DNA of 64,000 bases from Ferruginibacter sp. Lineage in GTDB: Bacteria; Bacteroidota; Bacteroidia; Chitinophagales; Chitinophagaceae. The stretch is taken from contig JAGOAX010000003.1 of NCBI GenBank assembly GCA_017983695.1, forward strand, positions 124,001 to 188,000, in the 5' to 3' direction. Position numbers and translations under genes: made by a program. Numbering within the stretch: the first letter of the stretch is position 1; every line of letters starts with the position of its first letter. The notes below the pieces were generated by a model that worked only from the letters and a program-made list of their open reading frames with translations, was not told the origin of the DNA and made no database searches. This document shows positions 1 to 7,361 of the stretch, piece by piece.

Positions 1-90
1 TTTTATTATTAAAGGTATGAAGTTTTGTGTAGCAGTATTTGTTGCATAAACTGCGGATGCAGTTAAAATTATAATTATAATAGCGCATTT

Positions 91-156
91 AAAGGGTTGC
101 CAACCTTGCCCCGAATGTTTTAAGTAGACATGACTTTAAAAAGGTTGGCAACCCTT
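91..156. repeat. Inverted repeat with 16-bp arms
   Basis: AAGGGTTGCCAACCTT (92-107) and its exact reverse complement AAGGTTGGCAACCCTT (141-156) enclose a 33-nt spacer. It lies in the gene-free first 246 bases, for which I see no other feature. It could be a dispersed REP-like element or the terminator of a gene left of the window. No T-tract follows, so a repeat is more likely. Confidence 0.6.
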
Positions 157-246
157 GTGACAATTTTATATGCAGTTAAAACTACTTCGTAAAACAATAA
201 ATAAAACTTATTTTTAAACACCCATTCAAACCTTAAACACTCAATT

Positions 247-1629
247 ATGAAAATTCGTAAGGTAATTGTACGGTCTGTTTTAAGCCTGCTTGCTGTGTTG
301 CTTATTGGCGGTATATGGTATGCCTGGAGGGCTTTCCCTATTATCAGCGGCTATGGTTCTAAAAATATGTGCTCGGCTGTTTTTTTACAGCACCGCAGTC
401 CAAATGATGTACTTCGGGAAGACCTGGGCACTTTCCCTTTATCATTAGGCAGTTTTACAGTTAACGAAAAAGATTCTTCTGTTACAGGATCGGTATTTGG
501 ATTTGCTAAACGAAAAACCATTTACCGCAAAGGCATTGGCTGTACTATAGTTAATGATTTTACCGAAGCAGAAATAAAAGCACAACGCTTTACTATTCCT
601 GCAGCACCAGCAATTAATGCTGATACCATTGCATGGCCTTATGGAAATAAAATTAATGATACTATCGCTGTAAATATTAATAAAGAACAATTAAATAAAA
701 CCGTGGACTATGTGATGAATGAAAAAACAAAAGATGGCAAACCTACTTACACCAGTGCTGTACTGGTATTGTATGATGGAAAAATTGTGGCGGAAAAATA
801 TGCCCGTGGTTTTGATGTGAATACAGTGATGCTGGGATGGTCAATGTCGAAAAGTTTAACGGCAGCAATGACTGGTGTTTTGGTTAAGCAGGGGAAATTA
901 AATGTAGATGCACCGGCGCCGGTACCCGAATGGAACAATACCAAAAAGCAACCCATCACCCTTAAACAAGTATTGCAGCAAACCACCGGGCTTGATTTTA
1001 CAGAAGATTATAACAGCTACAGTGAAGTAACCAATATGCTTTTTAATAAAGGAGATATGGCTGCTTATACGGCAGGCCTGCCTTTAAAATATGAGCCCGG
1101 TACTGTATTCAATTATTCAAGTGGCAACAGTAATATACTCAGCCGCATTATACGCAAAACAGTGGGAGAGGAAGCCTATTCAGCATTTCCTTATCAATCA
1201 TTATTTCATAAAATAAATGCCTATAGTTTTTTGCTGGAGCCAGATGCTTCGGGAACCTATATTGGCTCATCGTACAGTTATGCAACCGCAAGAGATTTTG
1301 CCCGCTTTGGTTTGTTGTACTATAACAATGGTAAATGGAATGGCGAACAGATATTACCCGATAACTGGCTGGCACAAAGTATTACACCGGCGGCTGCTGA
1401 TAAAAGAAAACATTATGGTTACCAGTTTTGGATAAACGGGTTAAATAAAAATGAGCCTGCTACAAAATGGTATCCTGATGTGCCTGATGATATGTTTTTT
1501 TGTGATGGTTATGGTGGCCAGGGTATTTACATTATACCATCTAAAAAATTAGTAGTGGTTAGATTAGGGTTACAGGTAATTGATGAGAATAAATTTTTAA
1601 AAGAAGTGATTGCTGCTACAAGTAAGTAG
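247..1629 (+). CDS. Serine hydrolase, beta-lactamase/class C family
   Basis: The 460-residue protein has an N-terminal membrane anchor or uncleaved signal (about residues 8-27), so the catalytic part is probably periplasmic. The beta-lactamase/transpeptidase-like fold is shown by the S-x-x-K motif SMSK (Ser199 nucleophile, Lys202) and a YSSGN segment (Tyr290) in the place of the usual Tyr motif. A glycine-rich GYGGQG stretch lies near the C terminus. Family members act as esterases, D-aminopeptidases or penicillin-binding-protein-like enzymes, and the substrate cannot be read from sequence. The gene stands alone, followed by a hairpin and a convergent gene. ATG 247 is the first start and opens the hydrophobic segment. 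Confidence 0.85.
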   Translation: MKIRKVIVRSVLSLLAVLLIGGIWYAWRAFPIISGYGSKNMCSAVFLQHRSPNDVLREDLGTFPLSLGSFTVNEKDSSVTGSVFGFAKRKTIYRKGIGCTIVNDFTEAEIKAQRFTIPAAPAINADTIAWPYGNKINDTIAVNINKEQLNKTVDYVMNEKTKDGKPTYTSAVLVLYDGKIVAEKYARGFDVNTVMLGWSMSKSLTAAMTGVLVKQGKLNVDAPAPVPEWNNTKKQPITLKQVLQQTTGLDFTEDYNSYSEVTNMLFNKGDMAAYTAGLPLKYEPGTVFNYSSGNSNILSRIIRKTVGEEAYSAFPYQSLFHKINAYSFLLEPDASGTYIGSSYSYATARDFARFGLLYYNNGKWNGEQILPDNWLAQSITPAAADKRKHYGYQFWINGLNKNEPATKWYPDVPDDMFFCDGYGGQGIYIIPSKKLVVVRLGLQVIDENKFLKEVIAATSK

Positions 1630-1637
1630 TTAGCAGT

Positions 1638-1672
1638 AAAAGAGAGCACCCAAAAATGGACACTCTCTTTTT
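1638..1672 (+). terminator. Hairpin terminator after the serine hydrolase
   Basis: AAAAGAGAG (1638-1646) pairs perfectly with CTCTCTTTT (1663-1671) across a 16-nt loop, and a T-rich tract runs out of the second arm. It lies between two convergent genes and could serve both. Confidence 0.55.
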
Positions 1673-1704
1673 GCACTTACTTTAAAAATATTTTTTTTGA
1701 AAAA

Positions 1705-2091
1705 TTATTTCCAAAACCCGTCTTCAGCAGTTTGATCTTCTGAAAATAACCAAACCTGAACAATTTTTCCATCTGCAACTTCATACAAATCGTTACCATT
1801 CATATCAACTGTTTTATTACCACTTTTAGCACTAAATCGAACAGGACAGGAAACAAAATTTCCATTCACCATCATTGCCCCTGCTGGTTTAATAGCTAAT
1901 GAACCTTGTGTTGCTCCCATCATGTCGCCAAGCATTTTGCCAATAGCTTCAAGCCCTGATTTTGTTCCAGAAAACTTATTGTTTCCGGGTTGATGCCATT
2001 TTGCATCGGGACTGAAATACGAAAATGCTGTAGGAATGTCTCCTTTTGAAAGGGCTATTGAGTAAGCCTCTACTACTTCTTTTGCTGTCAT
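1705..2091 (-). CDS. NTF2-like/SnoaL-type protein
   Basis: This is a 128-residue single-domain protein with the pattern of the NTF2-like fold: an N-terminal helix (VEAYSIALSKGD), a YFSPDAKWH segment, and C-terminal strands ending in QVWLFSEDQ. There is no signal peptide, so it is probably cytoplasmic. Members of this fold range from isomerases to ligand-binding proteins, and nothing here identifies the ligand. It is divergent from an HxlR-type regulator. A good promoter for this gene overlaps repeat sequences that may be the regulator's binding site, so control by that regulator is plausible. Confidence 0.75.
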   Translation of the reverse strand: MTAKEVVEAYSIALSKGDIPTAFSYFSPDAKWHQPGNNKFSGTKSGLEAIGKMLGDMMGATQGSLAIKPAGAMMVNGNFVSCPVRFSAKSGNKTVDMNGNDLYEVADGKIVQVWLFSEDQTAEDGFWK

Positions 2092-2119
2092 TTTATTTGT
2101 TTTTAAATAATTATTCAGA

Positions 2120-2150
2120 CAAAAGTATAGGTAAACTTACCTTTGTACAA
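2120..2150 (-). promoter_or_regulatory. Bacteroidota-type promoter of the NTF2-like gene
   Basis: On the minus strand TTG (2150-2148), 20 nt, then TACTTTTG (2127-2120) fits the Bacteroidota -33/-7 pattern (TTG, spacer near 20, TAnnTTTG). It lies 29 nt before the ATG. The -33 part abuts the direct repeats at 2156-2186, so a bound repressor could block it. Confidence 0.6.
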
Positions 2151-2155
2151 GTACA

Positions 2156-2186
2156 TACTAAATGGTTTGCTACTTACTAAATGGTT
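2156..2186. promoter_or_regulatory. Direct repeats, candidate HxlR operator
   Basis: The 12-mer TACTAAATGGTT occurs at 2156-2167 and exactly again at 2175-2186, 19 bp apart start to start. Both copies lie in the divergent intergenic region just before the HxlR gene. HxlR-family regulators often bind next to their own genes. That this one binds here is inference. Confidence 0.4.
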
Positions 2187-2203
2187 AGAATAATTGAATA
2201 TCA

Positions 2204-2536
2204 ATGAAAAAAAATCAAAAAATTATTTTACAATCAGACGAGAACTGCCCGGTAAGGAAGTCATTAACCTTATTGAGTGGAAAATGGACACTGTTAATAT
2301 TATTTCAAATAAACGAGAGAGTATTAAGATATGGTGAGCTAAAAAGAACGATTCCTGGTATCAGCGAAAAAATGCTGATTCAAGAGTTAAATTTTTTGGT
2401 AGAACATAAATTCATTTCTAAAAAATCATTTCCAGAAATACCACCTAAAGTTGAATACAGGTTGACCAAACTTGGACTGAACACTTTACCCATCATTGAC
2501 AAACTTGCTTCATTTGGCTTGGAAAACTTAAAATAA
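2204..2536 (+). CDS. HxlR-family winged-helix transcriptional regulator
   Basis: The 110-residue protein matches the HxlR family over its whole length. CPV near residues 17-19 is the usual N-terminal cysteine motif. LLSGKWTLLILFQI and RYGELKRTIPGISEKML form the helix-turn-helix, and VEYRLTKLGL forms the wing. Some HxlR proteins sense electrophiles or quinones through that cysteine, but whether this one does is unknown. It is divergent from the NTF2-like gene, its likeliest target. ATG 2204 follows the repeat operator region by 17 bp. Confidence 0.9.
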   Translation: MKKNQKIILQSDENCPVRKSLTLLSGKWTLLILFQINERVLRYGELKRTIPGISEKMLIQELNFLVEHKFISKKSFPEIPPKVEYRLTKLGLNTLPIIDKLASFGLENLK

Positions 2537-2592
2537 ATTGCCTGTCCGTTATATGCAAGGCTGCATTTTAAAATATTATTATCGTGCAAAAA

Positions 2593-3762
2593 TCAATTTA
2601 ATTGCGCCAGGTTTTCTGCCGTACTAAAATCAACAGCACTGTAATCCTTTATTTCTTTATACAAAGTATCTCTTTCAATGGGCTGGCGTTTTACCTGTTT
2701 AATAAGTGTAACCAGTTCCTGCGTACTCATGGCAGGTGTTTGTTCTTCGCTGCCGGCCATGCTGTAAATTTTTGTGCTGTCGTCAATAGTACCATCAATA
2801 TCATTTACACCAAAGCTTAAACTTAATTGGGCATTCTGGCGGCCCAGCATGGGCCAGTAAGCTTTAAGATGAGGAAAGTTATCTAAGTAAATTCTGGAGA
2901 TGGCATACAGGCGCATATCTTCTGTAGTGGTGCTTTCCGCAACATTACTCATATCATTATCCATATTGCGGAATTTTAAAGGAATGAAAGTATTAAAACC
3001 TTTTGTTTTATCCTGTAGTTCTCTCAGCCTTCTCATGTGGTCAATACGGTGTTCGTATTTTTCAATATGTCCGTATAACATGGTGGCGTTACTATGCATG
3101 CCCAGCTTATGTGCTTCTTCATGTATAGACAACCAGCCATCAGCATCCACTTTATCTTCACATATCTGTTTTCTTATTTCAGGATGAAAAATTTCGGCAC
3201 CACCACCGGGTAAACTATCTAAGCCGGCTTCGTGTAATTGTTTCATGCCTTCTGCCGTAGTTAGTTTTGCTTTACGGAACATATAATCCAGCTCAACAGC
3301 TGTAAATGCTTTTACATGCAGGTCGGGGCGGTGGGCTTTTATCTTTTGCATCAGCTCAATAAAATAAGCCATATTCATTTTAGGATGAACGCCGCCAACA
3401 ATATGCACTTCGGTAATAGGTTTGCCATCGTATTTTTTTACAATGTCCAGCATCTGGTCAATACTTAATTCCCAGCCTTCTTCTTTATTAGCATATAAAC
3501 GTGAGTAGGAACAGAATTTACAACTGAACACACAAACATTGGTAGGTTCAATATGAAAGTTACGATTGAAATATGTTTTGTTACCATGCAGCCGTTCTCT
3601 TATAAAATTAGCCAGCGTGCCTGTAAAAGCAAGGCTGCCTTTTTCAAAAAGGGTAAGGCATTCGGCATCGGTAATGCGTTGCTGGTCTTTTACCTTTTGC
3701 GCTATATTTTTTAAATCAGTATCAGCGGTATTATTGATTAAAATATCTATGGTTGCAGGCAT
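2593..3762 (-). CDS. mqnE: Aminodeoxyfutalosine synthase (radical SAM, menaquinone synthesis)
   Basis: MqnE joins S-adenosylmethionine to 3-[(1-carboxyvinyl)oxy]benzoate to make aminodeoxyfutalosine in the futalosine route to menaquinone. The 389-residue protein carries the radical SAM motif CVFSCKFCSY (three cysteines for a 4Fe-4S cluster), followed by family-typical EVHIVGGVHP and LPGGGAEIF segments. An upstream TTG at 3780 would add six residues, but it sits inside a TAACTTTG promoter element, so ATG at 3762 is the likely start. No other mqn genes are nearby, as is common for this scattered pathway. Confidence 0.9.
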   Translation of the reverse strand: MPATIDILINNTADTDLKNIAQKVKDQQRITDAECLTLFEKGSLAFTGTLANFIRERLHGNKTYFNRNFHIEPTNVCVFSCKFCSYSRLYANKEEGWELSIDQMLDIVKKYDGKPITEVHIVGGVHPKMNMAYFIELMQKIKAHRPDLHVKAFTAVELDYMFRKAKLTTAEGMKQLHEAGLDSLPGGGAEIFHPEIRKQICEDKVDADGWLSIHEEAHKLGMHSNATMLYGHIEKYEHRIDHMRRLRELQDKTKGFNTFIPLKFRNMDNDMSNVAESTTTEDMRLYAISRIYLDNFPHLKAYWPMLGRQNAQLSLSFGVNDIDGTIDDSTKIYSMAGSEEQTPAMSTQELVTLIKQVKRQPIERDTLYKEIKDYSAVDFSTAENLAQLN

Positions 3763-3777
3763 CAGTTTTATTTTTTG

Positions 3778-3785
3778 CAAAGTTA
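3778..3785 (-). promoter_or_regulatory. -7 promoter element of mqnE
   Basis: Read on the minus strand this is TAACTTTG, matching the Bacteroidota -7 consensus TAnnTTTG, 15 nt before the ATG at 3762. No TTG at the -33 spacing was found. It implies a very short leader. Confidence 0.5.
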
Positions 3786-3854
3786 CGGGGATAGGGATAT
3801 TTAATGTGCTTAAATTAAAACAAGATTGCAGGTTATGGTATTAATTTTCGGATA

Positions 3855-3976
3855 GTGTCTCAGTTTAAAAAGCTGTCAGGTTGAGCTTGTCGAAACCGGT
3901 ATACCTTTAGTTTATAACCCGCCTTCGACAAGCTCAGGCTGACAAACTTTAATTCAAAAATTTCAAACTGAAACAC
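3855..3976 (+). repeat. MITE-like 122-bp dispersed repeat, copy 1
   Basis: Terminal inverted repeats GTGTCTCAGTTT and AAACTGAAACAC (one mismatch) enclose an inner inverted repeat built on CTTGTCGAA / TTCGACAAG. The 13-mer TAATTTTCGGATA lies directly on the left (3842-3854) and again at 3980-3992, like a target-site duplication. A second copy in reverse orientation is at 6795-6915 and is about 90% identical by eye. No gene is present in 3763-4042 apart from this. Confidence 0.75.
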
Positions 3977-4042
3977 TACTAATTTTCGGATACCGGAATA
4001 TTAGCAGGATTATTTATCTTCATATACCTTAATAACAATTTA

Positions 4043-4951
4043 ATGAGACCGTTTTTACTATTTACCGTACTGCTGTTTTTTTGTTTTGGTGATTGTTACA
4101 GCCAGCCTTATAAATACAGGTATCACCTGGATGAAAATCTGAATCCTGTACCGGAAACAAAAGCTTTACTAACAGGTAAAGCTTATTGGGACGTTGATAG
4201 GTTTAAGATGGACTGCTTTGATAAAACAACCGGCCAATTGCTGTTATCAGCATATTTTACTGATTCGACACTTGATGTATTACAGGGGCAGTTTATAAGT
4301 TTTTTTTCAAACGGACAAAAAGAATCGGAAGGGGATTACTTAGGAAATGATATGACCGGTGTATGGCAAAAATGGAATGAGAAAGGGTTGAAAACTGACT
4401 CGTCTTATTACGAAAAGGGAATAAAAGTACGGTATGCAAAATATGGATACTATAATAAAAAAAAGGATAAACTAACAGAGTATTCTTATAAAGACAGCCT
4501 GAATGATAAATTTTATAAAGCATATTTTTCGGAGAAAGGATATATTACAAGCGAAGTAAACTTTACAGGCGAAAAGGGATTGCTGAAAATTTACGACAGC
4601 ACAGGATTTGTAAAACAGGATTCTGTTTTTTCAAGAGAAGAAAAAGAGGCCCAATTTGCTGAGGGCGGTGATGCAGGCTGGCGTTACTTTTTGCAAAGAA
4701 ATCTTGATGTTGATGTGCCTGGCAGAAATAGAGCGCCGGCAGGCATGTATACTGTGGTTATTAAATTTATAGTTGAAAGTGATGGTACATTAAGCAATCT
4801 TGATGCGGAAACAAATGTTGGATATGGTACAGAAAAAGAAGCCATACGTGTACTGCGCAAATCACCAAAATGGAGTGGGGCAAAGCAGTATGGCCGGCCA
4901 GTGAGGGCTTATCGCCGCCAGCCAATTACTTTTGCTGTATCTTCAAATTAA
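4043..4951 (+). CDS. Secreted MORN-like repeat protein with TonB C-terminal domain
   Basis: The 302-residue protein has a signal peptide (residues 1-20, cleavage after CYS). Next come short repeats of the type GxFxxxxxNGQKxxEGxY (about residues 88-160), which resemble MORN/YwqK-like repeats. The last 95 residues read as a TonB C-terminal domain (VVIKFIVESDGTLSN, then EAIRVLRKSPKW). Such proteins are called energy transducers. This one lacks the usual N-terminal membrane anchor and proline-rich linker, so it may not transduce energy. The permease gene starts 36 nt downstream and may be co-transcribed. Confidence 0.7.
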   Translation: MRPFLLFTVLLFFCFGDCYSQPYKYRYHLDENLNPVPETKALLTGKAYWDVDRFKMDCFDKTTGQLLLSAYFTDSTLDVLQGQFISFFSNGQKESEGDYLGNDMTGVWQKWNEKGLKTDSSYYEKGIKVRYAKYGYYNKKKDKLTEYSYKDSLNDKFYKAYFSEKGYITSEVNFTGEKGLLKIYDSTGFVKQDSVFSREEKEAQFAEGGDAGWRYFLQRNLDVDVPGRNRAPAGMYTVVIKFIVESDGTLSNLDAETNVGYGTEKEAIRVLRKSPKWSGAKQYGRPVRAYRRQPITFAVSSN

Positions 4952-4987
4952 TTGTTCAACTTATTTTTTACACTAAACGAACGAATA

Positions 4988-6247
4988 ATGAATCTTAAAT
5001 TCAGGCTTACAGTAATGAGTTTTCTCCAATTTTTTGTTTGGGGTATCTGGCTTATCTCATTAGGCGGATATATGTTTGTGAACTTTGGCGGCGAGCTTAA
5101 TATTGGTTCTAAAATTGGCAATACCTATGGTACGATGGGATGGGCATCTTTATTTATGCCGGCTTTAATGGGAATTCTTGCAGATAAGTATTTGAGGGCA
5201 GAAATTGTTTTGGGCATTTGCCATATACTTGGTGGCGCAGCTTTATATTATGCCAGCACAGTTACCAGTGCAGATGAAATGTATTGGGCTATTTTTCTAG
5301 TTAGTAGTTTTTATATGCCTACAATTGCTTTAAGCAATTCTGTGTCTTATAGTTTATTAAGCAAAAACAATTTTGATATACAAAAATCATTTGCACCCAT
5401 ACGTGTTTGGGGAACAGTAGGCTTTATTGTAGCCGAGTGGGCAGTAGATCTATTGGGTTGGACTTTGAATAATAACCAGTTTTATTTTGCTGCTGTTGCA
5501 GGCATATGCACAGGTTTATATTGTTTCAGCCTGCCTCATGTTGAAGTAAGTCAATCAACAGAAAAAAAATCTTTTGCAAGTCGTTTAGGACTGGATGCTT
5601 TTCAATTGTTTAAAAGTTCTGTCATGGCAAAATTCTTTTTGTTTGCCATGTTTTTAGGAGCGGCATTACAGATAACAAATATGTTTGGTAATCCTTTTTT
5701 GGGTGATTTTGGAAAAGTTCCAGAGTATGCCGAAAGCTTTGCTGTAAAACACAGCAACATTCTTATCTCTCTTTCACAAATATCCGAGACCTTGTTTATA
5801 CTTGCCATACCGTTTTTCCTGCGGCGCTTTGGTATTAAACAGGTAATGTTTATAAGCATGGTTGCCTGGGTTCTCAGGTTTGGTTTATTTGGTGTTGGTA
5901 ATCCCGGTTCAGGGTTATGGTTGCTGTTGTTATCTATGATTGTCTACGGTATGGCTTTCGATTTCTTCAATATTTCCGGTTCACTGTTTGTTGATAAAGA
6001 AGCTAAGCCAAGCATAAGAGCCAGCGCACAAGGCCTGTTTATGTTAATGACAAACGGGTTGGGTGCTATTCTTGGAGGATTGTTTGCCGGTAAAGTGGTG
6101 GATTATTTTACAGATTCTACAGGTTTAAAAAACTGGCAAAACATTTGGTTCACATTTGCTTTGTATGCTTTGGTAATTGCCATATTGTTTTTGCTGTTAT
6201 TTAAATACAAACACAATCCTAACGATATAAAGACTGTGCAGCATTAA
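4988..6247 (+). CDS. Nucleoside:H+ symporter family permease (MFS)
   Basis: The 419-residue membrane protein has about 12 hydrophobic segments and resembles the NupG/XapB nucleoside:proton symporters, starting MNLKFRLTVMSFLQFFVWG as that family does. It probably imports nucleosides across the inner membrane, but the exact substrate is not deducible. ATG 4988 is preferred over an in-frame TTG at 4952 because it opens the conserved N terminus. A strong hairpin at 6278 ends the unit. Confidence 0.8.
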   Translation: MNLKFRLTVMSFLQFFVWGIWLISLGGYMFVNFGGELNIGSKIGNTYGTMGWASLFMPALMGILADKYLRAEIVLGICHILGGAALYYASTVTSADEMYWAIFLVSSFYMPTIALSNSVSYSLLSKNNFDIQKSFAPIRVWGTVGFIVAEWAVDLLGWTLNNNQFYFAAVAGICTGLYCFSLPHVEVSQSTEKKSFASRLGLDAFQLFKSSVMAKFFLFAMFLGAALQITNMFGNPFLGDFGKVPEYAESFAVKHSNILISLSQISETLFILAIPFFLRRFGIKQVMFISMVAWVLRFGLFGVGNPGSGLWLLLLSMIVYGMAFDFFNISGSLFVDKEAKPSIRASAQGLFMLMTNGLGAILGGLFAGKVVDYFTDSTGLKNWQNIWFTFALYALVIAILFLLLFKYKHNPNDIKTVQH

Positions 6248-6277
6248 TTTCAACTCAACTATTAACTGCATAAAAAA

Positions 6278-6306
6278 TCCTCCGCTTAAAACGGAGGACT
6301 TTTTTT
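6278..6306. terminator. Bidirectional terminator between permease and trxA
   Basis: TCCTCCG (6278-6284) and CGGAGGA (6292-6298) pair around a 7-nt loop, with A-rich sequence on the left and seven Ts on the right. It separates two convergent genes. Confidence 0.8.
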
Positions 6307-6323
6307 ATAAACTGCCGTTGAAC

Positions 6324-6641
6324 TTACTTCAACAATTCTATCTTTTTTACAAAGTTTGCTTTTGGTTGTGCACCAACCAATTTATCAACCACCTGTCCGC
6401 CTTTTACAAAAAGTATTGCAGGAATGCTGGTGATACCGTAGTTCATAGAAACCTGGGGATTGTGATCCACATTTACTTTACCAATATTTACCTTGCCTTC
6501 GTATTCTTTACTAAGTTCTTCAATTACAGGTCCTATTGCACGGCATGGACCGCACCATTCTGCCCAAAAATCAATAACTGTTAATTTATCGCTGTCTAAA
6601 ACATCTGTTTTAAAATTTGCATCTGTGAATTCGTGTGCCAT
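6324..6641 (-). CDS. trxA: Thioredoxin
   Basis: The 105-residue cytoplasmic protein is a standard thioredoxin. It has the redox-active WCGPC motif (Cys30 and Cys33) within [14 protein letters not shown], and the conserved cis-proline region [15 protein letters not shown]. It reduces disulfides in client enzymes, using electrons from thioredoxin reductase. The length is typical. It is monocistronic, ending at the shared hairpin. Confidence 0.95.
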   Translation of the reverse strand: MAHEFTDANFKTDVLDSDKLTVIDFWAEWCGPCRAIGPVIEELSKEYEGKVNIGKVNVDHNPQVSMNYGITSIPAILFVKGGQVVDKLVGAQPKANFVKKIELLK

Positions 6642-6675
6642 AATATTTTTTTATTTTAATTTTTATAGAAGGGAG

Positions 6676-6683
6676 CAAATTTA
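6676..6683 (-). promoter_or_regulatory. -7 promoter element of trxA
   Basis: On the minus strand the sequence is TAAATTTG, matching TAnnTTTG, 34 nt before the ATG. No TTG is seen at the -33 position. Confidence 0.45.
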
Positions 6684-6794
6684 CTGCCAATCCTGTTAAG
6701 ATGCTGTTATGACATATCCACAGTATGTGACCAAAAATATTGTCATGGCAAAAGCCATAGTGTCGCTGCTGGTCGGCAACCCCAAACTGCGATA

Positions 6795-6915
6795 GTGTAT
6801 CAGTTTGAAATTTTGCAATAAGAGTTGTCAGCCTGAGCTTGTCGAAGGCGGGTTGCAAGCTAAAGGTGTACCGGTTTCGACAAGCTCAACCTGACAGCTT
6901 TTCGAACTGAGACAC
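6795..6915 (-). repeat. MITE-like 121-bp dispersed repeat, copy 2 (inverted)
   Basis: This is the reverse complement of the element at 3855-3976, with the same terminal inverted repeats (GTGTATCAGTTT and AACTGAGACAC) and the same inner arms. No matching direct repeat is seen at its flanks. It occupies most of the 337-bp gene-free stretch 6642-6978. The rest of that stretch holds only the trxA promoter and a small ATGGC-AAAA-GCCAT hairpin (6745-6758). Confidence 0.75.
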
Positions 6916-6978
6916 CACACATACAGCTTGCATTTACCGGGTTTAGATTTTATCTTTAGTAGCTAAAACCTAATTACC

Positions 6979-7275
6979 ATGTATTTAATAAGAGAAGTTT
7001 TTCAGGCAAAACCCGGCAAAGCCAAAGATCTGGTAAAAATGTTCAAACTGGCAGCCCCTCATTTTAAAAATACTCAGGGGATTGTTGACATGAAAGTAAT
7101 GACAGATATAGTAGCTAATTACTGGACTGTTGTTGTTGAATCGGAAACCAACGATATTGGCGGATTTTTTACCGACCTCCGTTCGGCCACAATGAGTGAT
7201 GAATTAAAGGACATAATGAAAGGGTATATGGATTGTGTTGCAGGCGGGCACAGGGAGATATTTATGATTGAGTGA
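6979..7275 (+). CDS. Hypothetical protein, possible dimeric alpha/beta barrel
   Basis: The 98-residue protein begins MYLIREVFQAKPGKAKDLVK and ends in a GGHREIFMIE strand. This layout (beta strand, long helix, strand) recalls small ABM-type ferredoxin-like barrels. I do not recognise a specific family. There is no signal peptide. It is flanked by the repeat copy upstream and a long hairpin downstream, and is convergent with dnaE. Confidence 0.6.
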   Translation: MYLIREVFQAKPGKAKDLVKMFKLAAPHFKNTQGIVDMKVMTDIVANYWTVVVESETNDIGGFFTDLRSATMSDELKDIMKGYMDCVAGGHREIFMIE

Positions 7276-7279
7276 ATTT

Positions 7280-7359
7280 ATGTACGATGTTGGATGTACG
7301 GTGTACGACAGCTATCAGGTTGAAAAGTAGTCGTACATCAAACATCTAACATCGTACAT
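7280..7359. repeat. Long inverted repeat between convergent genes
   Basis: Arms of 30 nt (7280-7309 and 7330-7359) pair with only five mismatches around a 20-nt loop. They are built from iterated TGTACGATGTT-like units and end two bases before the dnaE stop. The structure could terminate or stabilise both transcripts, or be a REP-like repeat. There is no clear T-tract. Confidence 0.65.
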
Positions 7360-7361
7360 TG

